This document shows, one piece after another, positions 1-9,799 of a stretch of 64,000 nt of DNA. Under the pieces are notes generated by a model, which saw only the letters and a program-made list of their open reading frames with translations, was not told where the DNA came from and did not search any database. Location: contig JAAOMT010000514.1 in the NCBI GenBank assembly GCA_016748015.1, positions 418,924 through 482,923 on the forward strand, read 5' to 3'. Source of the stretch: Geosiphon pyriformis. Its lineage: Eukaryota > Glomeromycota > Glomeromycetes > Archaeosporales > Geosiphonaceae. How positions within the stretch are numbered: position 1 is the stretch's first letter; every line of letters begins with the position of its first letter. The position numbers were made by a program, and so were the translations under genes.

Positions 1-1290
1 TAAAGAAAAAGAACAAAAAAAAACTGTTAAACTCACTTATACCATCTTTATCAGCAATAACAAGCCACTAAACAATGTTAAAGCTGACAAAGAAGGAATC
101 ATGGTAAATAAAAAGCTAATCTGCTGGCCCTACTATGATATTTTCAGAAGAATCTTTGATAAAAAGCCTGGCAAAAAAGCTAAATACAGCTATTGGTAGG
201 ATAGTCCTTGTGCCAGATGCTGGTGCAATAAACTTTTGTATTCTCTTAGTGATAAATGCAAGTCCTGTCTGATCTATTACAAAGATTGGGAGCCAATTAG
301 TTTAATACTCAGAAAAAAACTAAAAAAAGTACAAAAGTTTTTTGAAAATAAACCACCTGAAATCAATCACTAGTTATAGAACAAAAAAAACCTTTTTCTA
401 AAGAAAGAAAAATAGACATTGAAAATCTGTTGGCTAAAAATAACTCAGTTATCTCAAAAAAAATGATACCCTTAGACAAACTCATATAATACAACATACT
501 ATTATCACTAAAAAACTTGTCTTATTCATTTGAAGTCTTATTAATTAAATTGACACAATAATAAGTTTATCAAGAAAAAAATAAACTAGATGAAAGATCT
601 TGAATTTATACAAAAAACCAAGAATAAATGAACTTTTCAGTTGTAATAGTATCCAAAAAAGATGGAACCCTATGCTTCTATGTTGACTACAGGTAATTAA
701 ATGCTATTACTATAAGAGACATGTACTTATTCCCCAAAATTGATGCAATACTAGATAAATTCAATGGTGCTGCTTTTTTCTCAACTATTGACTTAACTGC
801 TGAATTCTGGCAAGTAGAGATGGATCCAAAAAACAAAAAAAAAACTGTTTTCATTACCAAGTATGGCATCTATAAATTCACAGTTATGTCTTTTGGTCTC
901 ACCAATATCCCTCCCACTTTTCAATGCCTAATAGACAAAGTATTTGAATCAGTAAAAGAAAACTTTGTTCTGGTTTACTTAGATAACATAATGATCTACT
1001 CAAAAACCTGGGATAAATATCTTGAACATTTGTAGAAAGTTTTTGATTTGCTCAGAAATGCTGGCCTTAAGATCAACCCAATTAAATCTTTCTTTAAACA
1101 CCAATCCACCCAGTTCCTTGGTCATTTTATTACAAAAGATAGAATCTTCTCTGATTCAGTTAAAGTTAAAAAAGTTCAAAACATTAGACAACTAATGAAC
1201 ATTTCTGAACTACACTCTTTCCTTGGTTTGGCTTCTTATTATCACAAATTTATTAAGGATTTCTTCAAAATTGTCTTTTCTTTCAATTAG
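1..1290 (+). pseudogene. A0 pol, left part: post-protease Cys-rich linker and reverse transcriptase
   Basis: Family A Ty3/gypsy pol cut by the left window edge. A Cys module (CARCWCN near 209-226, then CKSC near 257-268) precedes the RT leader (YYKDWEPI). RT palm is in 721-1035: FSTIDLTAEFWQVEMD carries the first catalytic Asp, and VLVYLDNIM near 977-993 has Asn in place of the second Asp of YxDD. Thumb motif QFLGH lies in 1048-1290. In-frame stops occur where paralogues have Gln or Trp (for example Gln before LNAIT near 692), plus frameshifts, so it is a relic. The same protein is better preserved in A1 (17575-16610). Confidence is high for RT and moderate for the Cys module as a zinc site. 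Confidence 0.9.
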
Positions 1291-1790
1291 CTACTTAGGA
1301 AAAATGTTAATTATCACTGGAACACTCATCAACAAAAAGCTTTTGAAATTCTGAAGAAAAAACTTGTTATTAAACCAATTTTCAAGCAATCTAATCTGGA
1401 CCAATCTTTTATTCTCTACACTGATACATCTAGCTATGAACTTGGTATTGTCCTCTTACAAAAAAATGAAGACAGCAGAAAATATGCTATAATATATGCC
1501 AATAGATCTCTTACACCAGCAAAAAAGAACTATTCAGTAACTGAACAAGAATACTTAGCAGTAGTTTGGGCTACTAGTTACTGGAATCAATATCTTCTTG
1601 GTATAAAATTCTTAGTGGTAATAGATTATCAAGCTTTGGTTTGGCTGTGCAATTAAAAAAAGCTGGAACACAAATGAATAACTCATTGAATACTCTACTT
1701 GGACAAATTCGACTATAATATTTAACACCACAAAGAAGCAAATTATCAAAACACTGATGCTCTTTCTAGATTTACCATTCAGTGATAGTA
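1291..1790 (+). pseudogene. A0 RNase H domain
   Basis: Continues the RT above. The tether shows NYHWNTHQQKAFEILKKKL, then the RNase H motif ILYTDTSSYELGIVL with the first catalytic Asp, ANRSLTPAKKNYSVTEQE with a conserved Glu region, and AVVWATSYWNQYLLG. It ends in a DALSRF motif typical of the RNase H to integrase connection. Stops replace Trp/Gln codons near 1287 and after 1653. Ordinary gypsy RNase H, inactive in this copy. Confidence 0.85.
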
Positions 1791-1959
1791 CAAGCTTTTT
1801 AAACCAAACCAACTTAATTATTAGTAACTCCTCTTTTAACAAACACAATAATGGACTTGGACAATTACTCAGTCTTAATAGAATTTTTAAGTAAAAAACA
1901 ATATCCATCAGAATGCCCTTAATAGCAAAGAAAACATTTGTGTAAACAATCAAATTTTT

Positions 1960-2705
1960 ATTTGATTTATCAGAACCAATTATATAAAAGAAACAGAAAA
2001 GATTTTAACTGCTTTTAGAGAGTTATCAAGGTTTGAAGAAAAAAAAATTGTAATTTATAACATGCATACTAACCTATTAGCTAAACACTTTGGAAAAACA
2101 AAAACAATTCAGAAAACTTTAATTCGTTATTATTAGCCTACTTTAGGAAAAACCATTGCTAAATACATCAAAACCTGTAATATTTGCCAAAAAAGAGACA
2201 AACCCAATCACAAAAAAAATATCCATCTAATTTTTGTTGGTCAATCATTTGACAGAATTGGTATAGATGTTGTTAAACTTTTAACAATAACTCCTAATGG
2301 CAACAGATATGTTATCATAGCTACCAACTATCTTACAAAATGGGTAGAAGCAAGAACTACTTCAGACCAAACAGCAGTCTCAATAGCCAATTTCATTTAT
2401 AAAGATATTATTTGCTATTATGGCTGCTCCAAAAAACTTTTATTTGATAGAAAAAGAGCTTTTCTCAGTACATTAGTGAAGAACTTTGCAGAAAAATGAG
2501 AATACATCACAAACTTTTCTCCTTCTATTACCTCCAAACAAATGGCCTAGTGAAATGTTTCAATAGAACATTATGTGAAACTTTAGCCAAAACCAGTAAA
2601 GAAACAAACTTATAGGACAAAGTACTGCCTTTAGCTTTGTTTGCTTATAAAACTGTGAATCATGACATAACAAGTTATGAATCTTTTTATTTGCTTTATA
2701 GATGC
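1960..2705 (+). pseudogene. A0 integrase, N-terminal and core part, cut by B1
   Basis: Integrase would join cDNA to target DNA. Visible are the HH-CC zinc region (NMHTNLLAKHFGKT, then CNICQKR), GIDVV with the first core Asp, the YLTKWVEA block, and NFIYKDIICYYGC. The second Asp region (LLFDRKRAF) and the region of the catalytic Glu (paralogues read TNGLVE) follow, but the frame is broken near 2470. The coding sequence stops at 2705, where a B element begins with TGTTAC. It resumes at 21553 with codons matching CMATLP of the paralogues, proving nested insertion. Confidence 0.85.
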
Positions 2706-3575
2706 TGTTACAGATGATTATTTAGGGTCTCAATTCAAATAACAAATATGTAACTTGGTGCTCAATAACTAATCTAATGGATGATGGTGGTAATATTGGT
2801 ACATTGTCTTTATCTGAAGGTTTTGATTGAGTCCTTTGTATAATGGACAGAGATTCAATGTTGTCTTTTCAGTAGCTTCCCAGAATTGCAATTCTGTCAA
2901 ATTTTTTTCTTAGTGTGGTGGCCAATAATCTGATAGTGATGCCCTTCTGGTAAGCTAGCCATTAATATATATAATTCTTATACTCTTCCTTTGGGGTCTT
3001 TTACCAGATTATCTTTGACATCAATAACTCAACACTTAATCTTTAATCAATTAGTAACTCCAAAAGAAATAACAAAATAAAATAAAAAGAAAATAAAAGA
3101 AAATAAGAAAACAATTAAAAGCTATTGCAAGTTAGTATCCTGTCAATAGCCATGATCAAGAGCTATTGTTCCAATGTAGTTAAGTATTACTTGCTATCAA
3201 CATGTAGTATTGATAGTGGAAAGTGAATTAAGATAACAAATAGTTATTTATTAATATGGAAGGTTGTTTTAGAACAAATTTAAACTGGGAGGTCTGTCTT
3301 TTCTACTTCTAATTCTACCACTATATATACATAATTGAGATTCCTCAATTCTTCAATTCTTCACACCAGGAATCCTGGAATTCCTGGAATCCTGCAATTC
3401 TTTTTGAGAGGAATCCTGGAATTCTGGAATCCTGTGATTCCTTGTACAAGAATTCTGAAATTCCTGGAATCCTGCAATTTTTCTTGAAAAGAATTCTAGA
3501 ATTCCACATTTATTACGGCTATTTCTGATTGGCTAATTTATATTCTAATATATTTTTTATATTCTATAAGTAACA
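2706..3575 (-). repeat. B1 3' LTR (870 bp)
   Basis: Starts TGTTAC and ends GTAACA; the partner LTR (11973-12237 plus 20944-21552) aligns over its whole length. On the minus strand U3 contains AGCCAATCAG (a CCAAT box), then an array of GGAATTCC-like repeats at about 3369-3507, then GTATATATAGTGG (TATA) near 3319-3331. This is the layout of a Pol II promoter. Differences from the partner are mostly transitions. Confidence 0.9.
3369..3507 (-). repeat. Tandem repeat (~41 bp unit, ~3.4 copies) in B LTR promoter
   Basis: Repeated unit contains GGAATCCTGGAATTCC followed by CTGGAATCCTGCAATTC and a TTTTGAGA-type spacer. It sits between the CCAAT box and the TATA box. Equivalent arrays occur in the other B1 LTR (about 21344-21483) and in B2 (about 15598-15740). 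The unit is itself built of near-palindromic GGAATTCC words, so it could bind a dimeric factor; that is inference. Confidence 0.75.
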
Positions 3576-3655
3576 TTATTCTCTTCTTTTTAATATTGAG
3601 CTCTGTTAAGATCTCCCAAATCTCCTAGCTCTAATTCTCTATTATTGAGTATTTT

Positions 3656-4170
3656 TTAGACTTTTTTTCTAAGAATTATTTGTGTTATCTTGTTTTGTAA
3701 TTCTTCAAATTGGACATTGGTTATTTTTCCTATTTGGTTAACAATAACAGTGTCCATTTCAGTATTAAGCAAAATTTCTGGTTGATCTTGAAATCCAGTA
3801 TGTAGCCAATAAATGGCTTTTGCTTGTGTGGTTAAATTGTTTTTTCCCACAAATTGTTTTAGTTGTTGTAATATTGTTGTATTGAATAATTGTTTTGTTT
3901 TATCCATGTATAGATTCTGAATGTTCACGTGTTGTTGCAAGTAAAAGTAACAAAAGTTTCTTGGAAATTGTTGTATTCACTAGTCCCAGGTTTCCATAGT
4001 CAACTCTTAATATTGGGTAATTTTGAGTTGTGTTTCTATCGCCAATTTTACTTTTGTCATTATTTTGTCAACAGTGTTTTCTGTTTTTTTTCATATTTTA
4101 TCTTATGGTTTTTTTTGGTGTTTGTGTATCTGATGGTTTGTTGATTAATTGTGATTTTCATTTTTTGTTA
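3656..4170 (-). pseudogene. B1 ORF3 (post-integrase ORF), decayed
   Basis: Lies between integrase and the 3' LTR, where an env gene would sit. The best open part is 3940-3656 (94 codons). It matches C2 ORF3 in order: ITINQQTIRYT against ITINGSQINYI, then LYMDKTKQLF against FYIGKTLYER, and most clearly VNQIGKITNVQFEELQNKI against IQYIGKLTELKFQQFSDQI. No signal peptide or hydrophobic membrane span is evident, so it is not an obvious fusogen. Function unknown. The 5' half is frameshifted. Confidence 0.65.
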
Positions 4171-4299
4171 TTAAATTAATTGAAAGAGTTGTTGTGCTAG
4201 TGAGTAAATGTTGTCAGTAATTTCCATTTTTCTGATGTTTTTTGTCATGTCTATCATATTTTTATATACTCTTTCCATTGTTTAATTATACGTGTTTGG

Positions 4300-5664
4300 T
4301 CCAATAATTATGATTGGTTCCAGATTTCATGGAATCTCATCTGGTTGGACTAGTATTTTCTGTACTCCTAATTGTGAAATATTACTGGTAAATAATAACA
4401 CTATATGGTGATATGGTTTCAGTCAATCACCATGTGCTGCTTTGACTAAGATTTTGTTGTTCTATCTTAATTTATAAGCTCTATTTTCAAGAATTTTTTT
4501 TATGTAAAATGGTTTGTCCCATTTGGAGTCAAATTTTCCACTCCATTGTTTTTCTGTTTTGGTATAATGTAGAAGTACTTTGTCTCCAATCTTGAATTCA
4601 ACTGGTTTATCTGGTAGTTAGTTATTATGTCTTTCTTTTTGTTTTTCCTGTAACTTTTGGATATTATCAACTGCTTTTTGTCATTTGTTTTCTAGTGTTT
4701 CCATTAAGTCATATGTTCTTTTCAACAATGTTTTCTGAAAATTGTCTTCAGTTATTGGTTCTGTTGGATAAGTGTTGACTTTTATCTCAACTGGTAATGT
4801 TGCTGTTCTATCATATACCAATTCAAATGGTGTTGCTTGTGTGGTATCTTGCTTTATTGTCCAATAAGCAAATAGTATTAATGGTATAAACAAATCCTAT
4901 TCATTCTGGTTTTCTTAACTGATCTTGGCGATTGCTTTACACAATGTTCTGTTAAACCTTTTAACTAACCTATTTGTTTATAGATGGTATGGCAATGATA
5001 ATGGTCTTTTGATTCCAAATCTTTGACTTAATTCTGCTAATGTTCTATTTACAAAGTGAGTTCCTTGATCAGATAGTAATTCTTTTGGACATCTGTATTG
5101 ACAGATTAAATTTTAGTGGATGAATTTGGCAACAGATTTTGCATCTGCTCTTTGAATGGCTTTTGCTTCTGGCCATTTTGTGAGATAATCTATGGCTACT
5201 GCAATATATCTGTTGCCTCTGCTAGTGATTATTAATGGTCCAATTAGATCAATTCCAATGCAGTTGAATAATTGTCCTACTTTGATTAGTCTTAATGGTT
5301 TACTGAGTTGTGTTTCACTTTTTTTCTGACAAGCATTACAATTTTGAACATATTAGATGATGTCTGAATACATAAATGGCCAATAATACCTTTTTCTGGC
5401 TCTTTCTATTGTTGCTTCTTTATGAAAATGTTTTGCTGTTGGATTTGAGTGCATGTTGAACAATATTGTCTCTTTCTCTGATTCTGTAATTATTTTGGTT
5501 GGTTGATCTGAATTTTTTCTGTTTTTCTGGTAAAGTATATTTTGATGATTGATAAAATATTTTGATTGTTGTTTTATATTGTTTTGTTCTTTTTGAGATA
5601 ATTTCTCTTTGAACAATTGGGTATTTATATAATATTGAAGTTGTTGGTATTTTTGTGTATTCAT
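4300..5664 (-). pseudogene. B1 integrase
   Basis: From 5664 downward: the N-terminal zinc region (NMHSNPTAKHFHKEATIE, then CNACQKK), GIDLIGPL with the first core Asp, YLTKWPEAKAI, then LLSDQGTHFVN with the second Asp. TNRLVKRFNRTL follows, where the catalytic Glu of LVE has become Lys. The C-terminal region has FELVYDRTATLPVE and, near 4560, KIGDKVLLHYTKTEKQW, the GPY-like gypsy integrase tail. No chromodomain is seen. Several Gln/Trp codons are stops (for example near 5352 and 5113). Confidence 0.85.
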
Positions 5665-5669
5665 CTTTT

Positions 5670-7040
5670 GTTATATTTTTGAATTGAAATGTTCTAGATT
5701 TGTTTTATTTACGACAAACTGTCAGCATTTCCATTGTCTTTTCCCTTTTTATAATGTACTGTAAATTTGTATAGTGATAATGCTATTTTCTATTTTGCAT
5801 GACGATTGTTCTCCAATTTTTGTTTCTGGATTGAAGTTAATCCTTTGTAATCAGTATAAACATCAAATTTTTGGCTCAAGTATTTTTTCCATTTGGTGAC
5901 AGCCCAATAAATAGCTAAGTGCTCTAATGCTGAAGTTCTATAATTCTTTTCAGCTGGATTTAAGCTTCTACTGGTATAAGCTATTGGATGTTTTTTTCCA
6001 TCTGGTCTTTTCTGTGATAGTACTGCTCCCAATGCTTGGCCTAATACATCAGTGATAATTATGAATAGTTTGCTGTGATCTGGATACATTAATACTGGAG
6101 CTTGGATAAGCTTTCTTCTTAATGTGTCAAACACTACTTGTTGAGCTTTAATCCATTTATACTTCACATTCTTGGTTTGTAGATGGTAAAGTGGCTGAGC
6201 CAGTTTCAAAAAGTCTTTGATAAAATGGCAATAATAGTCTGCAAACTCCAAAAATGCTCTTAGTTCTGTCAAGTTGGTTAGTACCGGAAAGTTCTTAACT
6301 ATTTTAATTTTGTCTGAATCTGTTTTAATTCCATTTTTGCTTATCACATGTCCCAAAAACCTAAGTTCAGTTTTTCCAAAGAAACATTTGGTTGTATTTA
6401 GTTTTAATCTGGCTCTTCTTAGTCTTTTAAACACTTGTTAGAGATGATGCAGATAATCATCAAATGTTTTTGAGAACACATTGGTGTTATCCAAGTATAT
6501 AACTACTAATTTCCATAGTAATCCAGTATAGACAATTTCTATAAGCCATTGGAATGTTGTTGGAGCATTCATTAAGCCAAATAGCATGACTTTAAATTCA
6601 AAATTCTTTTTTCTTATTGTGAATGCAGTCTTTTCTTTGTCAGCTGGATTTATGGCTACTTGCCAGTAACCACTATTTAGATCTAATGTTAAGAACCATT
6701 TATTTCCACTAAAAGCATTGAATAACTTCTGAATCTGTGGAGTTAGATAACTGTCTCTATGAGTAATACTATTAAGTTTTCAATAACCCACACAAAAGTG
6801 AATTTTCCCATTTTTCTTCTGGACTAGTACTACTGGTGATAATCATGAACTCATTAATGGCTGAATTAGCCCATTGTCAAGCATTTAATTGATTTCTTGG
6901 CAAATGATCTTATGGCTAGCTGGTGGTACTCTGTATGCTTTTTGTTTAATTGGCATTGTATCTCCAGTCTTGATCTAATGCTGGATAATGTTAGTGCAGC
7001 CAAATTCATTTTCACTAACAAAGATGTCATTGAAATTGCT
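5670..7040 (-). pseudogene. B1 reverse transcriptase and RNase H
   Basis: RT starts near 7040 (IKQKAYRVPPASHKI). PVVLVQKKNGKIHFCVGY and FLTLDLNSGYWQV (first catalytic Asp) follow. VVIYLDNTNVFS at about 6483-6515 has Asn at the last YxDD position. Thumb QV-KRLRRARLKLN and FLGHVISKNG follow. RNase H (6200-5700) includes LFIIITDVLGQALGAVLSQ, SLNPAEKNY and NADSLS. The clean segment is 6434-5790 (214 codons). Stops elsewhere replace Gln or Trp. In family B the RT is preceded by a dUTPase. Confidence 0.9.
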
Positions 7041-7271
7041 AAGTAACATTTTTATTTGCATTTGTTGGAGTGGATCTAGATTTCTCATGTTTATCTGTTT
7101 CAATTGTTTTGGTTGGAGCAGATAACATTCACTTCATCCATAGATAGTTTGTGATGTAATGTCCACATATCTGCAAAGCTGTGAAAAATCTGGAATGTGG
7201 TTTGGTGGTTGATCTTCCACTTCAATGGTTAAATATCCAATGATAGTTTCCTTTGGTATTTCAATAACACT

Positions 7272-8010
7272 TCATGTTGTGTTGTGGATGGGAATTTTGA
7301 TGTTTTTAGGGCTTTTGGCTGATATGTAGAGATTAATGAGTCCAATTTCTCCTGATTCACAAATAGTGGCTTCTGCTTCAAACAATTGAGCTTGATTCTT
7401 TACTTTTCTTTTTATGATTAACATATACTGGTCATATGGTGGAATGGAAATTGATTGACAGGTTGAGATAATTTCTCCTTTGTCAATAACTTCTTCTTTT
7501 GCCATATTAACTGATACATCTATTTTACTTGTTGATCTAAATTCCTGTATCTCTCTAGCTGTGATCCCTAATTCTTCCCTGTTTTCCACTAATACTAATT
7601 GAGCTATTTTAACCAGAGGCAGAAATATTGTCTGTGCTATTTTTTCATTTGGATCTATGATATATGTTTTTTCTGGGTTATTTTGTAGCATAGCAATAAT
7701 ATTTCTTATATATTCTGCATCAATTATTTCTCCTCTAATGGTAATCTCCTTTTTCACTAAACTACTCCTAAATACTAGTTGAATCATTGTTGTTGCTGAA
7801 ATTTCCAGTGTTATTTTTAGATCAATGCAAGTGCATAAATGTGGTTTCAATTTGATGGGATCTTTCCCCAAATATCTCAGATCAAACTCTGTATTAGTAT
7901 TATGTGCACATTCAGGCCTGATACCTTCATTATTATTGCTGAACTATTTCAGTTTCTGCTTCTTGATAAGGTCAAGGAGTGTAATATATGTTTCAGGGTT
8001 TAAATCAGAG
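7272..8010 (-). pseudogene. B1 dUTPase-like domain
   Basis: A trimeric dUTPase fold would hydrolyse dUTP and limit uracil in cDNA. Five motifs are recognisable in order: motif 1 as NTEFDL (about 7890), motif 2 as FRSSLVKK (about 7755), motif 3 as GEIIDAEYIRN keeping the catalytic-type Asp and Tyr (about 7710), motif 4 as EKIAQTIFLPL (about 7630), and motif 5 as REIQEFRSTSK, decayed from RG-x-GFGSTG (about 7545). A stop near 7943 separates it from an acidic Asn/Ser-rich linker (8231-7944). The C-terminal part (7500-7272) aligns with the region after motif 5 in C2. Confidence 0.82.
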
Positions 8011-8231
8011 TCCGAATTGTTGTTATTTTTGTTGCCATATTGAGCAGAGCTGGAACCATTGTTTTCATCGTTATCATTGTCAGAGTTTGAATTGGGATTG
8101 AAAGTTGATCCCGATTTTGATGCACAGTGGCTAATTGGTTTGTCTTCCTCTGAAATTGTGTAGATTATGCATGGTGGTGGATTGTAGATGAGGTCACACT
8201 CATTATAATACTGAAAATCACATGGGATCAA
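7944..8231 (-). pseudogene. B1 low-complexity linker before dUTPase
   Basis: Encodes a 95-residue open segment rich in Ser, Asn and Asp (SNSDNDNDENNGSSS) that ends just before the dUTPase start. It matches the position of the acidic linker before the dUTPase of C2 (LPEENNENEIEFG). Probably an unstructured connector of the Gag-Pol polyprotein; nothing more can be said. Confidence 0.5.
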
Positions 8232-8572
8232 ACAGTGGTTACATAATCAGGTGTTTATTTCTTCCAAGCATTGTTCTTGCTCTTCTCAGGTGAGTGCCAA
8301 ATTCTGGTAGTGCTTATGAAACTCCTCTGAGCCTGTTTCTATGTCAAGAAAAGCATCTGGGTTTGGAATGAGAACAATGTCAACTGGCTCTGGTGGATAG
8401 TTCTTGATCTCTAAAATTTTGCTGGACATGGCTCCTTTGTTTTGGCATTGGCCATACATCAGATCTTGTCCTTGTCATGTGGATATCCATCCAAGTGATT
8501 GATTGCTCAGTGCCAGGCTGGAGTAATAGGCATTCCACGACTTACCCAGTTGCTGATAAGGATCATGTATTG

Positions 8573-8806
8573 GCATGAAGCATTGCACATTCTTTCTCGT
8601 CTGGGAATGTCATTTCACATTTCTTTATCGAGCAACTGTTCACTGCAAGTGAGACATGGTTCATTGTCCCACTTTCCTTGACATTTTGGATATCTGTATT
8701 ATTCTCTATGACATGGCTTACAGTAATAATGTGTGTGTGTTCAGTAGTCTTCATCTGACACCACCCAAGCTCTCATGAAAGAAAGTTTCTTCTCACAGTC
8801 TTTGTA
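8573..8806 (-). pseudogene. B1 Cys-rich (zinc-ribbon-like) module after protease
   Basis: On the minus strand one frame reads YKDC-EKKLSFMRAW, then YYCKPCHRE-stop-YRYPKC, then GKWDNEPCLTC and later CNASCQY. Family C has the same series (KCKDC-NKKLSSMGAC, CYFCKACHRE, DNTPCLTC, CDQTCQY at 42376-42138). Paired CxxC motifs at matching spacing suggest bound zinc. The three in-frame stops fall at Trp-like positions. It sits between protease and dUTPase. I do not recognise it as a named family. Confidence 0.65.
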
Positions 8807-9174
8807 TTTGAGAGGTATATATTGTGGCTCTTTTATTGGTTCCCATGAGTATTCTCTTTCCCAGCCACTAGTTATTTCTTCTGTGGCAGTGGTTTTTTTG
8901 ATTAGATCTTCTTCTTTCCTTTTTCTTTTTCTTTTGTTGGTTTTTTCTTATTTCCAGATTGGTAGTTCATTTGAATCATTGTTAGTTTTTCAGTCTTGGT
9001 CAGTGTTTCAGGTAAGTTTTTCCTTTTTTTTCTCTTTTCTGTTATCATCTCAGGAGAGTATTGGTGGTAATTCATTGTAGTCTTTTTCAGCTTATGATAT
9101 TTGATAAGCTTTCCAGATAGGTTTCTTTTTTTCTTCCTCAAACTCAATGAGTAGTGTTGTCGAGTTGGTGGTCT

Positions 9175-9790
9175 TCAAATAGCCACACATGGCTGGTACA
9201 TATGTGTGTTAGCCATTTTGGCTAATTTGAAGCTCTTGCATATTTCAATCAAGCAATGCATTGGTTTTGGATAGCCAGTCATTACCAATGAGTGCTTAGT
9301 ATTGAATGGCTTCTATGACCAGTACTTTGATTGAGACAATAATACTATTGACTTTGATAGAAAAGTTGTCAATCTCATCAATGAGAGTTTTGGTTGTTCC
9401 ATCAATGATTATAATCTTGGCGCTGGCAGCATGATCAACTCGGCAACCTAATTGGTCTATGAGTTGTCTTATAATGATGCTGCCAGTTGATCTACTGTTT
9501 AGGATCAATTTGATGAAGTGGCTATCAACTTTAACATCTGTGTATATGGCAGTAATAAGTTTTTCTTCCAGAGCAGCTCTACTAAATAATGATGTGATCA
9601 ATGGTTTTTCGAGTTCAAACAAGAAGATGGCATCCAGTAATTCATTCTTGGTAATGGTAGCTGGCAGAATATTGCTGGTAAGTGTTGGTTGTTGGTTGGT
9701 TTCCAGGTTATTGGATTGGGTGTCTTCTGGAAAGACCAGGAGACTTAAATAGTGTTGGGAATTCAGGTTTTGGGAGTTCTCAGTGCCCAA
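9175..9790 (-). pseudogene. B1 aspartic protease
   Basis: Retropepsin-like domain. LILNSRSTGSIIIRQL stands where an active enzyme has LILDSGSTGSII, so both the catalytic Asp and the Gly have been changed by G-to-A. It is preceded by LITAIYTDVKVDSHFIK and followed by KIIIIDGTTKTL and the IKVLVIEAIQY strand. Downstream (9300-9175) the frame continues past a stop after QY into the GNDWL-type tail. The same layout is found in C2 and in the D relic. Confidence 0.85.
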
Positions 9791-9799
9791 ATTCTATTG

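Noticed and set aside
8775-9080. Plus-strand frame with hydrophobic and Ser-rich character in B1
   Set aside because: Antisense of the acidic/Lys-rich linker after protease; low complexity creates the open frame.
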